Source of the DNA: Anaeromyces robustus
Taxonomy: Eukaryota; Neocallimastigomycota; Neocallimastigomycetes; Neocallimastigales; Neocallimastigaceae
DNA length: 60,000 nt
Direction: 5' to 3'
NCBI GenBank assembly: GCA_002104895.1
Contig: MCFG01000111.1
Location: forward strand, 55,001 to 115,000
Part shown: one piece after another, positions 25,594 to 39,239 of the stretch
Numbering within the stretch: position 1 is the first letter of the stretch
How the letters are laid out: each line of letters begins with the position of its first letter
Notes under the pieces: generated by a model
Told to the model about the DNA's origin: nothing
The model's input: the letters and a program-made list of their open reading frames with translations, nothing else
Databases searched by the model: none
Made by a program: the position numbers and the translations under genes

Positions 25594-27346
25594 TATTACT
25601 TTATATTGTTGATTTTTATTTATTAATTTTATTTAATTTTTTTTTTTTTGTATGTGTTTTGTTGAAAGTTATTATCCCAATTGTTTTTTTATTTTTTTGT
25701 TAGTGCAATAGTATTTAATATTTTTGTGGAGTTATTTTATTAGACGCTTTTATATATAAAACATAAATAAAAATAAAAAGAAAAAAAAATACTCGTGATA
25801 TATTATAATATTACGTTTATTTATTTGTTATTTATTATATATTGTTTATTAATTATTATTAATTTTATCATTTAATATTTCTTTTAATATTAATTATTTT
25901 AAATTTTTCATTCTTTTTTCTTCAAAAAAAAAAAAAAAAAAAGAAAAACTTTCTTTGTAAGTTATTAATTTTAATTTTATTAATTAGTCATTTTTATATA
26001 TAAATAATCCTTTATTAAATAATGAAAAAAAAATGAATATTCATATTTTTATTTTTTGTTTTATTTATTTAGTCCTTATTAATAGATAAACCATTAATTA
26101 AAAAATAATTAAAAAAAACAAAAAAATTTTTTTTTAAAAATAATTCTAATATATTAAATAATTAAAATAATATATTAAAATTAAATACTTTTGTAATAAA
26201 ATATATTATAATAAATATATTAAAATACATTCATACCTATTAAAATATATTAACTTATATTTATTTATTTAAACATTTTTTAAAATTAATAATGGATAAT
26301 ATAATAATTATAAAATAAGAAAAGAGAGAGAGAATGATTAAATATAAAATGAAAAATAAAAAATTAAAAGGTGTATAGTTCAAATTATAAATAGAAAAAA
26401 AATTATTTTATTACTTTGTTTTTTTTTATATAATATAATAACAAAGTAATAATTTGCATGTTATAAAATAATCATAATAATTTATTATATAATAATAATA
26501 GTAATAATCATAATAAAAACAACAATAATAATAATAATTAGTCATTTAATAATTGCTTATTATTATTTTACTTTTATAAGTTATTTCATTTGTTTCACTT
26601 TTCAATATTATTTGTATTCATAAAATATAATAAAATTTATTAGCCTTTTTTTTTTAAAAAAAAAAAAAAAAAACAAAAATAAAAAATTTTCTTTGAAATA
26701 ATATAAATTAATATATTATTGCAATATATTATAAATGAATTGAATTATATAAAGATTAATTTAAATGGTGAAAAGAGTCAGTTGCTCTTAATATAACTAA
26801 ATAAGATTAAAATAATAATAATGAAAAAGTGGTTTATAATTTTGATTTATTAAGATGAAAAAGTGTTTTATAATTATTATTTTTGTTATTTTATAAATTT
26901 TATAATTTTAATTTATATTTCATCCGTTATCTATTATTTTTTTTATAAGTATATATTTCTATCTAGTGTTATATTCATTTTCATTTCATTCTATTATTAT
27001 ATTGCTTTATTATTTTATATTTATAATTCAATTAATCAAATGAAAAAAAATGGAAAAATTTTTAAAATATTAAACTTTTTAAAGTTTAAAATTTCATAGA
27101 AAAAAGGACGTAATAATATATAATAAATACAATAATTAAAATAAAATATTATTAAATAAAATATAATAAAATCAATAGATAATAAATACATAAATATTTT
27201 TTGAAATATGATTTGATATTTTTATTAATTCAATAATTATAATTAAATGATCGAAATTTATAATGGATTTATTATTATTTATTATTATTATTATTTTTAT
27301 TATTATTTCTATTATTTTTTATTGTTATTATTATTATTATTAGTAT

Positions 27347-27396
<50 letters not shown>

Positions 27397-27611
27397 ATAT
27401 TAGTATTATTATTATATTTTATATTATTTTTTAATTTATATAAAGGTATGAAATATAATTAATGTAAAATATATAAATTATATATACAATTTTTTTACAT
27501 ATATGTAAAAGTGTGGAGAATAAATATTAAATATCATATAGAATGTTAATATTTATTTATATGTGGATGCATTTTTATTAGTTAAATCCTTTTTTTTTAA
27601 CTAATTTTTAA

Positions 27612-27671
<60 letters not shown>

Positions 27672-27849
27672 TTCATTTCTTTTTAAATAAAAGAGAAAAA
27701 AGTATTTATAATAATTAAAAAAAATTAAATTGATATATTGGTATTTTATATATTAGTCATTTTTGATTATTTTTTATATTTATATCCAAAAAAAGGAATC
27801 AATAAATAATTAAATAAAAAAAAATAAAATAAAATAGAAAAAGGCATTT
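25594..27849. other. Intergenic DNA between MRI1-like and MTC6-like genes
   Basis: No gene recognised. It holds the promoter side of the MRI1-like gene, A/T runs, a (GTA)n run at about 27348-27386 and (ATT)n at 27611-27669. Open frames at 26863-27099 and 27247-27462 are low complexity (Tyr/Phe/Ile or Val/Leu only) and not credible. Confidence 0.65.
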
Positions 27850-29979
27850 TTAGATAGGAACAGTTTGTGTTTCAATTATTTTTAATCTTTTCTTTATATC
27901 CATTGGTCGCCGTCTTTTCTTAAATGTTGAATACTGTTTAAATATTGATCTAATAAAAAAAAATACTATAATTAGAATACACATAAGTGCAGATGGAAAT
28001 GAAGTATTATATATTTCTTCTATAAGTTCAGACTTTTTTTTTTTTTATTATTATTATTATTTATATTCAATTTTAAGAAATATATGTGTTATATATGTTA
28101 AAATAATAGTAAGAATAATAATAAAAAGATAACGTTTTTAAAAATTAATTATTTATTTATGTTTATAATTATATTTATATTTAGATATTTAATAATATAA
28201 TAATAATTAAAAATTTATAAATTATTTACATATTCCAAAGATGATGGTCCAATCATATATTTAAAATTATTTATTTTAAACATGGAGGATTCACGTTTAT
28301 CTGATTTCATACCATCATTTATTTCTATGGGTGTTTTAGTTAAAAAGAAATTATCATAAGATGCTAAAGTTTTATTATATAATGTTTTCAATAACATTCC
28401 ATTTTCTTCAGATGAATGAGGTATTGACAAAATATATCCATTATCACATTTATTATCATCTGTATTTATCTTCCACTAAATAAAAAAATATAATGAAAAA
28501 AGATTATAGAAAAAAAAACATATATATAAATAATAAATTAATATGTTTTACAATTATTGGTATATACATAAAATTTATAACATAAGATATATATTTATAT
28601 AAAATAGATTTTAATAATTACAATTAATGGATTATTATTATTTTTACAAGCAATGGGTATATTATCGTCACAAGAATGATAATTCCTTTTATTATATATG
28701 AGTAATATTATTGAATTAGTAATGATATTATTATTTTATCATAAAATTTATTATATTATAAAATATTTGAATAAAAAAAAAAAATAAATGGGTATTACCA
28801 TCTTCTAGTATTTTTATTAATAACAATACATGTATTTGATGAATCTTCAATGAAATTTGTATTAATATCCCAACTCCAAAGTAATGATTTTTTTAAAGTT
28901 TGTATTTCTTGAATATCAAAACTTTTTAAATGTATATTTACATTATTATTATTTATAAAATCTACAACTTCTTGTTTTAAATTAATAATATCTTCATGAC
29001 TAAAAACAACAGATATATCTTTAATATCAATATCATTCTCATCCTCCTCATCATAATCTTCATTATTAATATCTTTTACGTCCTTTTCAACAGTATCAAT
29101 ATTGTTATTACGTTTATCTACTAATTTTATTATTTTATCAATTCTATCTGTTCTTGAAGTCTTATTTGAAGAAAATAATATATATTTTTTAAGATCTTGA
29201 TACGTTACTAATTTTTTAAAAAGTGACCTATTATTTGTGAATATTATATTATCTTTATATTGTTTACATAAAAGAATATTAGAGTCTAAACCTATTAATA
29301 TTTTTTTATTTATATAACACAATTTTTTAATAGTAGTCCAATTCCCATTGGTATAGATATTACTACTATTTCCATTTAATATTCTTTTATTATATTTATT
29401 TCCGTTATATTCTCCATTTTTCATCATATCTACTGTATATAAGATATCATTTATTTCTGACATAATATCACGTTTTAATATTTCTAATTTTTCTAAATAT
29501 CCATTCATACATGAGATGGTTCTTTCTTTATCAATATTTTCGAATGGAGTTACTTTAAAAATAAGAATAACAACATTACAATCATTTGTGTTATCTATCC
29601 ATTTTCGAATACTTTTAATTAAATTTGTTATACTATATTTTTTTTGGTCATTTGTTGTTAAAGTATCATTATAATTATTAAATTGTTTTTCTTCTTCATT
29701 ATAAATGTTGTTGTTATCATTACTTTCTATGGGGTTGGTTTGACATATAATCCAATTATTTTCATGACTATCCCAAGTAATATTAACAAATAATTTTCTG
29801 AAACCTTGATTTAACGTATCTTGAACATTATTTATGGATTCTATTGGTGATTTATTATTTAATACTGAACTTGATAAATCTATTTCATAGAATTGAATTG
29901 TATTTAAAGGAAGATCATAGGATAATTTGGCTTGATAATCAAATATATATTCTATATTATCTTGAATGATATCATCCAT
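27850..29979 (-). CDS. MTC6: MTC6-like membrane protein
   Basis: Exons on the minus strand: 29979-28799, 28685-28622, 28475-28230, 28032-27850; 557 aa, close to the ~525 aa of the yeast protein. The N-terminal half has LPLNTIQFYEIDLSS, a conserved G-F-R-K-L-F-V-N-I-T-W segment and a VVILIFKV strand, as in the TIM-barrel-like N-terminal part of fungal Mtc6. The middle has RRWNYHSCDD and KCDNGYILSIP, with Cys residues where the family has W..SS..CW and C..GY. The C-terminus carries one transmembrane helix (about 514-530, SALMCILIIVFFFIRSIF) followed by a basic tail. Mtc6 was named from a yeast telomere-capping screen; its molecular role is unclear. No N-terminal signal peptide is visible, which is odd for the proposed topology, so a missed 5' exon is possible. 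The assignment rests on pattern and exon joining, not on a search. Confidence 0.6.
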
Positions 29980-30783
29980 TTTTTTTTTTTAAATTATTAA
30001 AAAAAAAAGTTTGCTTTTTTTTTTTTCTTTATTATTTTCACAACATTATATTACTTCTTTTTATTATTATTATTATTATTTTTTATTATTTTATAATAAT
30101 TTGCTTATAGTTTTGGTTCCTTTAATTAATTATAACTAATGAATAATAAAGAGTAATAAGAGTAATAAATTAAAACACCAAAAAGAAATAATAATAATAA
30201 TAAAAAATTTAAAAAAAAAAAAAATATTTATTATTTATTAAAAGAGTTTAATAAATATAATATAAAATAAAATATAAATATAAAATATTAATAAAATATA
30301 AAAATGTTTATAAAATAATTGTTTTTATTTATTAACTAATTTTTTAATTTTTTATATAGCTATTTATTAATACAAAACATTTTAAGATTATTTAAATTAA
30401 TAATTTTATTATATTAAAAATTTGATTAACTAAAATATATTGAAAAAAACTAAAAAAAAAAGATATTAATTTTAATATATATATAATTACAATATATATA
30501 ATAAAATAAAATAATTTTATTGATTAAATTTATATACGGTATTTATTATACGGTATTTATTATTATTATAATTTTTATAATTATTCATTTAACTTATTAA
30601 AATTTTATATGAAAAAGTGAAATTATATTGATTGAAATTTTTAATTTTAAGATTACATTTAATTCCACCTTTTTTTTTTTTTTCTTTTTTCAAAATTAAA
30701 AATTTGTAGAAAACTATTAATATTCAAAAATTAATTTATTTGATAAAAGAAAATAAAATAAAATAGAGGGGAAAAAAAAAGTG

Positions 30784-30816
<33 letters not shown>

Positions 30817-30861
30817 ATATAAATAATTTATAAATTACACATTTTTAAGTATAATGAAAAA
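29980..30861. promoter_or_regulatory. Shared 5' region between divergent MTC6-like and INTS7 genes
   Basis: The 882 bp between two divergently oriented start codons must hold both promoters. It contains T-runs near 30018 and 30670, a duplicated TACGGTATTTATTA word at about 30535-30561 and an A-run of about 26 at 30789-30814. A three-codon upstream frame (ATG AAA AAA TGA, 30854-30865) ends on the INTS7 start codon. No consensus TATA element can be told apart in this base composition. Confidence 0.5.
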
Positions 30862-32388
30862 ATGAACATTCCATCATCACTTCCAATTTTATTAGCAGAT
30901 AATAAACAAAGTTCAAGTGAATATGAAGAAGATTTACAGGATGCTTTATCAATTTTTTTAGAATTACAAAAAGTTATAGATCAATCAGATAAAGAAAATA
31001 AAGAAAACCATGAAGCTATTTTGTATATTATAAAATTTTTAGATAAATATCCTTTTCCAACATTTGTTAATCCTGCTTTTTTAAAACTATCAGAATGGTT
31101 TTTGGGAAATAATTTAATAGCAAGAAATACACTAAGGTCAACAATTTTAAAAGTATTTGAAAAAAGTAGTCATCATTTAATTCGTTTAAATCAAGCAACA
31201 TGTGATACAGCATTAAAAAAAATTACCATGGTATTATATTCTAGTGATCCAACGGCTAGAATTTTAACTTTAAGGTATTATATTAATTTAATGAGAAAAA
31301 AAAATAATATCAATGAAGAAAATAAAAAAACATAATTCTAAATTGAAATTTAAAAATAATAATGAAATTAACAATAAATTAAATAACATAATAAAAAATT
31401 AATTTCATTCAAAAATTTTATTATAATAATAATTTAAAATCAAAATGAAATGTTAATTCCAAATTTCAAAATTTCTTATTAATCTTATTCATCAAGAATT
31501 TTAGGTTATATGTCACAAGTTCTTTATGATAGAGTTGATATTCAACATAGGTATTGTTTTATACATATTTTATTTCATTTAATTCAATGATATTTTTAAT
31601 ATTATTCTTATTTATTCAAAAATCATTTTCTTACATATTTTATTAAATAAATAAAACAGCGTAATACAACATATTAATTCAACAAATGCCGAGGAAATTA
31701 ATGCAGTATTATTTGCTATAGATAAAATATGTGAACGTTCAGCTGCATTTGCAAACAATGTTATTGATTTATTAATTTCAATTATACAAGGTTAATAAAA
31801 ATTTATATGTATATTCAATATATATTCAATAAATATTACAATATTAATACAAAAATACTCAATAAATTCTATATATTCATATTAAATATAAATATAAATA
31901 AAAATATTTATATAGATAATCAACGTTCACCTACTGTTAAATTAAGAACAATTAAAATTCTTCGACACATTCATCATACATATCCTTTAGCTGAAAAAGT
32001 AATATATATATAAATAAATAAATAAATATTTTTATATTTTACCTTAAAATAATTAAATAAAATAAACTTATTAATATATATTATAATTTTTATTTAATCA
32101 ATAAAACATTTATTTATATATATAATTATAATTATAATTAATGATATAGTCTATTCAATTTTGTAAGCAATTATTAACAGAGAGTGATAATGATGATGAA
32201 AGAACAGCAACAATATTTAGAGTTTTAACAATACTAGCTAAAAAATCACTTGTTCATATGCCTGAACATGTAAATTATAAATATAATAATGAAAAAAAAA
32301 AAAAGATAATAACAATTAATATTTTTAATAAGAAAAATCTATATTATTAAATATAGATCATTATAAAAATTTTATAATAAATGTAATC

Positions 32389-32419
<31 letters not shown>

Positions 32420-32645
32420 ATATATACATGTAATAATCTTTTTAGATTGATTTTCTATTTGAGAATCTTAATAATAAAAATTTAGCTATTCAATATTCTA
32501 TTCTTGAAAATATCCATATGTTAACAAAAAAAGAAAATACATTAACATTTTTCCAACCAAATCATATATTGGTAATAATAAATATTTCATTAAAATATAT
32601 TATTAGAAATACTTTTTTTTCATATTGTACTTAATAAAAATGTTT

Positions 32646-32687
<42 letters not shown>

Positions 32688-34547
32688 CAAAAATAATTAA
32701 TTGGTTTTTAGATTATATTTCAAAAAATTATTGATTATGAAGAAGAAATTCTTAAATTAAAGGCTCTCAATATTTTATATACTTTAACAAATAATAAAGA
32801 TATATATATTAGTTTCTTAAATCAAAATATGAACCTATTCCAAAAACTTTTCCAATTTATCACTCATACGAAATATAATATTATCACTTGTAAAATACTA
32901 GCAAAATCATTTGGACTTTATAGTGATTCTTTATACGGAAAACAATTTAATGGTATATATATAATATATTATACTTTTAAAAAAAAAAATTATTATTATT
33001 ATTATAATAATAATAATATCATTAATAAATAATAATAACAAAATATATAAATATAATGAATAAATTAATAAATAAATATCAATTAATTATAAATCAAAGA
33101 TAATTCAATGATATCTTTAGGTAATGAATCAACACAATTACTTTTTTATCAACTAATAAATGAGCTTAATAATAAAACAACATTTTCAAGAGATTATGTA
33201 AATATATATATATATATAAAATATGTTTTATAATCATAAATAATATATTTTATTTTCTCAATTATTTATATTTAATATTTATAATAAAAATTATATAGTT
33301 GGTTCATATATTACAATCCATAATTATTATATCCACTACAACCTCAGATATTGCTTTAAATACAATTGATCGTATTCTTTCAATAATTTTAGATAATAAA
33401 AATAGTAAATATTGAGTAACAAAATAAGAATTAATATTATATATTGAAAAAAAAATCATATATATATATATATATTTTAATAGATATATCTACTAATGAT
33501 ATTATTATATTAATTATAATTAATTAATAAAAATATTTTTATATATTTTTATATTTTTAATTATTTGAAAACAAAAAAAATTCTTTAATATAGCTGAAAA
33601 TAATGCATTATTAGCAAAAGCAATTATACCAATTTTAAAATCTATAGATCATATTGAAAGTGATAATCAATATATAATCAAAATTATTCAAATATTAAGT
33701 AAGGAAAATATATTTCAGTCCTATGATGGATATGTTTATATCTTAAAAATTTTTAACGTTTTTATGAATAAGCAAAATAAAGTTTCAACTGAAAATATTG
33801 AATTAATTAAAAAAGTAATTGAGATTATAAATTCATTCACAGAAGATATGATTGATTCATGGGATTTATTTAGAATTTCTAAAAGTGCTATGTTTAATGG
33901 TTTATATCCAATTGCTTCCTGTACAATTGAAAAACTTATACCAAATGTAAAGTATTTTTTTTTTTTTTTTTAAAAAAAAAAAAATCAAATTAAAGCATTA
34001 AAATTATATAATAAAAAATTAATAATATTCTTTTATAAAATTATCAATAATATAATATATTCAAACTTACTTACACATACATATATATACATATATATAT
34101 TATTCCTGTTATTATTTAATCTTTTTTTTTTATATATATGATTAATAAAAAAAAAAAAAAAAGATTGAAACCGAAACAATGCACTGCTGGATTTCTTCAC
34201 TTTTAAATATATCAAAAGCTAATAGTCAATTACTTGAAAATAATCTAAATAATATTATTAATGATAAACGTCATACATTGGATATTATCAATACTGTTAT
34301 TGATTATTTAAGAAAAGCACATTTAAATATAAAAGTAAATAATAATAATAATAATTATTATTATTATTATAATTTATTAATAGTACTAACTAAATATTAT
34401 ATATCATGTAATATTAACTTAGACATTAACTACTATCCATTTTCCAAGAGATTTTCAAGATTGGTACATCCAATTATATATTGATTTATTAACTAATATA
34501 AAATCATCTTATGTTATTTTAAAAATGAATTATCCAAGAAATCCAAG

Positions 34548-34585
<38 letters not shown>

Positions 34586-34909
34586 GATGAATATTTAATT
34601 AATAAGAAATTATTGGTTTTTTTATCTTTAATATTATTTATAAATAATCTTATATAATTTATATGGCATATATGTATTTTATTAATATTAATTATATATT
34701 GTATATTATATTATATAATAATAATAATAATAATAATAAAGCTTCAATATAATATTGAAAATTTCTGTGAACTTGCCCATAAATATGAATTTTTATCCCA
34801 TGCCTATTTTGATATTGATCCAGACAGTATTATTCATCTTGAAAGATATCCTTTTTAATAAAATAAATAAAATAGATATTTACTTATTTTTATTTTTATT
34901 AATTGATTT

Positions 34910-34970
<61 letters not shown>

Positions 34971-35433
34971 TTAAAATATATATTATTCTTAACTAAAACA
35001 TACATTAAAATTAATATGTTTAATTTTATCAAAATATTTACAATTATTTATCAAAAATGAGTAAGTATATATATTTTAATGATAATATTCTTTATATTAT
35101 ATTTTTTTAAATGTTAAAAGTATTATATTAATTGTATATATATATACTATAACCATTATTATTATTACTATTATTATTTTTCCAATAGCAATTATAATTT
35201 AGAAATCAATACAAACTTATTCCCATTAATGATTGCTTTTAAAGAAAAATCAAAGAATACAAAATATTTACCATTATATCAATTAATTGAAGGTATAATA
35301 AATTGGCATACAATACCTGAAACAGAACAAATCAATGTAAATACATTAATAATAAAGTTTTATATTTTATATTTTTAACAGATCTATTAATACTAATCTA
35401 ATTTTTAATTTTATTAATATATAAATATATATA

Positions 35434-35469
<36 letters not shown>

Positions 35470-36052
35470 TTTTTCATTTTTTAAAAATTTTAATTTTTTT
35501 TTTTTTTAAAAGAAAATATTTAATATCTATTCATCTGTTTTAAATTCTGTACAATATATACCACCATTCTTTTTCAAAATGTGTACATCTATTAGAATTC
35601 AGGTTTCTACTGATCCTTATTGGAATCCAGGTGAAGTTAAAGTATTAAAATATGATGAAAACTTGATACTAAAAATTGATGGAATTATTCAAGGATTAGA
35701 TAATATTCATTCTTGTATGTATAAAGCAAAGTATAATTGAAATATAATAATAATAAGAATAATAATAATATAAATAAACAAATAAATAATAAATGAATAA
35801 ATAAATAAATAATAAATAAATATTTTTATTATATTCAAAATATATTTTAATATTTAATTTATGTTTTTTATGTATAACTTATATCAATATATTCTAAAAT
35901 GAAATAAAAATTTTAGCCAATATAAAATATATAGAAGTAGTAATGATTCAGTCATTAAATAACATATATAATTCTCATAAAAATATTAATATTAGATATG
36001 ATAATAGTATTATTTTGAAAGAAAAATCAAATGTATCAAAGGTAAATTTATA

Positions 36053-36085
<33 letters not shown>

Positions 36086-36491
36086 TTTAAATGATTACAA
36101 AAATTGTTTTATATAATATAATTTATCATTTAATATTAATATTTACGTATTTCAAATATTATATATATTTTTAAAATAATTTTTATTTTTATCTTTATTT
36201 TTATTTTTATTTTTACTTTTATTTTTTTTTAAAAATAAAAAAAAAAAGCATCAAATTATTGGAACTCCTAAAATATATAAAGTTAAACCAAATAAATCCT
36301 TTTTCTCATTAACCTGCCCAATATTCTTTCCAAAATATGAAATATTTAAAAACTTTATGAATAAAGGGGAAATGCTTATAAATTTAAATATTCATGCATA
36401 TGTAAGTTTTCATATTCAAATTATTGATCAAGATGGTATTATTTGGAATGTTGGACCAGATTTACAATTCCAAGTTGAAGTTAATCCATAA
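30862..36491 (+). CDS. INTS7: Integrator complex subunit 7
   Basis: 18 exons: 30862-31274, 31497-31550, 31660-31790, 31916-31998, 32150-32269, 32446-32571, 32712-32952, 33121-33197, 33299-33404, 33594-33946, 34164-34334, 34423-34548, 34742-34845, 35004-35060, 35189-35336, 35513-35714, 35917-36041, 36249-36491. They join in frame to 959 aa, matching the ~960 aa of animal INTS7. Hallmarks are KYPFP...NPAFLKLSEWF (62-80), SSDPTARILTLRILG across the first junction, a long alpha-helical HEAT-like middle with DSWDLFRISK and HCWISSL, and the C-terminal module with YIPPFFFK and then IIDQDGIIWNVGP. INTS7 is a scaffold subunit of Integrator, which cleaves nascent snRNA 3' ends and promoter-proximal transcripts in the nucleus. 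One intron (34846-35003) is AT-AC; the rest are GT-AG. Yeast-like fungi lack Integrator, so its presence argues for an early-diverging lineage. Confidence 0.93.
34846..35003 (+). other. U12-type AT-AC intron in INTS7
   Basis: The intron starts ATATCCTTTT, a perfect match to the U12-dependent 5' splice site, and ends in AC at 35002-35003. The U12-like branch site TTCTTAAC lies at 34986-34993, with the branch A about 11 nt before the 3' end, as expected. No GT donor exists at the exon boundary. Removing exactly this piece joins LER to LKLICLILSKYLQLF in frame, and the join fits the INTS7 family. It also contains an uninterrupted run of 50 A (34919-34968). Confidence 0.88.
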
Positions 36492-36813
36492 GACTTTTTA
36501 AATTTTATTAATGATTATGATAAAATAAAAAGAAATAATAAAATAAAAATTTAAAAAAAAATGCTAGTAATTAATAATAAATTATTAGAATATTATTATT
36601 ATTACTATTTTAAAATAAATAAATAAAAAAAAATATATATATATATATATATAATTTTTAAAGATATTTAAATGTATACCAATAAAAAAAATAGATATAT
36701 TATAATAAATAAAAATGATAATTCTTTGCAAATAAATAATATATAATAATATAAATATATATATATATATATAATTTTCTTTATTTTATAAACTATTTAA
36801 ATGTATACCAAAA

Positions 36814-36846
<33 letters not shown>

Positions 36847-37010
36847 GATTTATTATAATAAATAAAAATTAATAATTCATTTGCAAATAAAAATTCTATA
36901 AAGATTTTTAATTATTTTTTATTATTTTTTCTTTATTAAATCTTTAACACAATTATTTTATGTAATATAATCAAAGTATAATATTTTTTTTTTTAATTTA
37001 TAACTTTTGA

Positions 37011-37063
<53 letters not shown>

Positions 37064-37196
37064 TCTTTTACTATATTGTATTTAAATTATTAATTTTTTT
37101 TTTTGATAAAATAAATAAATAAATATATAAATATATAATAAATATTTAATCATTAATATTAGATATAAAAGATGATAATTATGATATAAAAAAAAA

Positions 37197-37231
<35 letters not shown>

Positions 37232-37308
37232 TTTTTTGAATTATAAATATATTTTGTATTGTTATATATATATATATATATTTACTGATTTATTTTAATT
37301 TTAGTTTA
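36492..37308. other. Convergent 3' flanks of INTS7 and ZNF830-like genes
   Basis: No gene. It contains two related segments (about 36640-36720 and 36765-36880) that both carry (AT)n, ATTTAAATGTATACCA, A-runs and AAAATAGAT, suggesting a local tandem duplication. (TTA)n lies at 37015-37063 and a T-run of about 30 at 37201-37230. Confidence 0.6.
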
Positions 37309-38702
37309 TTATAAACCTCTTGATCTCCAATTATAAAGTTCATTTTCTAAATCTGAATCATCATCTGTATCTGTATCTTCATCCATTTTTTCAACAATTT
37401 CTTCTTTCTTTTTATTCGTATTTTTATGAATAGACATTTGATTTTTTATTTTATTTTCTTGTAATTGTTGTTTTCTATTTCTTAATTGTGCCATTCTTGA
37501 TAAATATTGTTTTTGTTCTAATTCTAATTCTTTATCTCTTCTTTCATAAAAATCTTCTTCTTCTTGTTCTTCAATAATATCTACATTTAATGCTTCTTTT
37601 TGAATTTCTTTTTCAAATAATTCTATTTCATTTTTTAATGTTTCATTTTCTTCTACTTTTTCTTTATCAAGCATTTGTTTTGGTTTTAATTTTTGATCAA
37701 AGAAATTTGATGGTAAATCTGTCGTTTTTTCTTCATTATTATCATTAATAGTTTCCATAGGAGTAGTAGTGGTATCATTATTTGATGAAGATTTATCAAA
37801 AAATCCTTTTGGAAGTGAAGAAAGATTTTGAGTTTCTTCTTCTTCTTCTTCTTCATTTTCGTCTTTCATAGTTGTATCCTTATTATTATCAAAAAATCCT
37901 GCAGGTAATCCTGATGGAACAGAATCATTTTCATTAACATTTTCATCATTATCACTAGTGTTATTATTATTATTATTATTATCAAAAAATCCTGGTGGTA
38001 AATTATTATTTTCTTCTTTTGTTTTTAAACGTTTACGATTTGGTTCATCTTCTATTACTTCATTATCATCATCTTTTTCAGAATTGCTATCTGAATCATA
38101 ACCACTTAACAAAACAGTATTCTTTTTAGGTGAATCCTTTTTATTAGATTTCTGTATTGATGTTGTCGGTATCTTTTTATTATTTTGTATTGGTATATTA
38201 TTTGATGTTGTTGATGATAATGAAGCTTTTAATTTATTTTTTTCATCTTTAATTCTCTGAATTGCTAATTTATGTTGTCTGCCTAAAAATTAAAATATTT
38301 TTTGAATTTTGAATTATTTTAATTAAATTATCATATATAAAAATTAAAAATATTTGTATTAGCAATATATAATATTATATACAATGATATATATAGAAAA
38401 AGTATATATATAAACAAAGTATATATAATACATATAATATATTATAATAATAATAATTTAAAAAAAAAAAAAAAAAAAAAAAATCTTTAAACTTGTTCTT
38501 TATATATATATGAATTTCATTTATATTTACTAGCTACATGAGAATTCCATAAAGATTCATGTTTTATATTAATTAAGCATATTCTACATTTCAATTTTCC
38601 CAATGAATCATATTCTGAAAATGGTGAATTTACTTTTGACTTTGCTAATGCAGCCTTTTTTCTTTCTAACTTTTTTTTAGCTAATAATGCCCTTGTATCC
38701 AT
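37309..38702 (-). CDS. ZNF830: ZNF830/CCDC16-like zinc finger protein (pre-mRNA splicing associated)
   Basis: Two exons on the minus strand, 38702-38531 and 38282-37309, give 381 aa (animal ZNF830 is ~370). The basic N-terminus MDTRALLAKKKLERKKAAL leads into a C2H2-type finger, Cys39-x2-Cys42-x12-His55-x5-His61, completed across the splice junction (SHVAS/RQHK). Four copies of the family motif LPxxFFD follow at about 152-158, 183-189, 214-220 and 247-253, spaced by Asn/Asp/Glu-rich linkers, then a coiled-coil-like Glu/Lys/Gln helix (about 264-334) and an acidic tail ending NWRSRGL-like. Animal ZNF830 is a nuclear protein linked to spliceosomal complexes and needed in dividing cells. It is convergent with INTS7. 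The architecture makes the orthology likely; the exact role here is inference. Confidence 0.85.
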
Positions 38703-39239
38703 ATTTAAAATATTTAAAAATAAGTATTTAAAAAAAAATTATTCTTAAAAAAAAAAAAATTATATTTATATAAATTAAATAATTATTTATTTATATATAT
38801 ATTAATAAATTAATTACTATTAATTATATCGAAAAAAAAAATTTTTTTAATATAAAAAATTATACATTTATGAAAATATATATATTACAAAGATTAGATC
38901 TATGGAGAGGTAAAAATGAATATATAAATAAATATATATATTTGTTTTTAGTTTTATATAAATAATTTAATTAAAAAAATAATAATAATAATAATATAAA
39001 AAGAAAAAAAGAAAAAAAAAGTATCCAATTCAATCAATTTACAACAACTTTATATTTTTTCTATATATTAAAATAATAAATAATAACATCCAAAAATAAA
39101 AACTATTATAAAAAATTTTATCTTTATATATTTTATTTTATTCTATTTTATAATTTCTTATTATTAAACATTTTATTACATTTTGATATATATAACAATA
39201 TATGATTATTATATAATAATAAGAAATGTAACATATATT
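38703..39239. promoter_or_regulatory. Upstream region of ZNF830-like gene
   Basis: A/T-rich 5' flank on the far side of the minus-strand start codon. It contains A-runs and no recognisable element. Exact promoter sites cannot be placed. Confidence 0.35.

Noticed and set aside
27247-27462. Poly-Val/Leu open frame
   Set aside because: It is a translation of (GTA)n and (ATT)n repeats.
34755-35060. Plus-strand open frame rich in Lys, Ile and Leu across 34919-34968
   Set aside because: It reads through the U12 intron's A-run in the wrong frame; the INTS7 frame explains the real exons.
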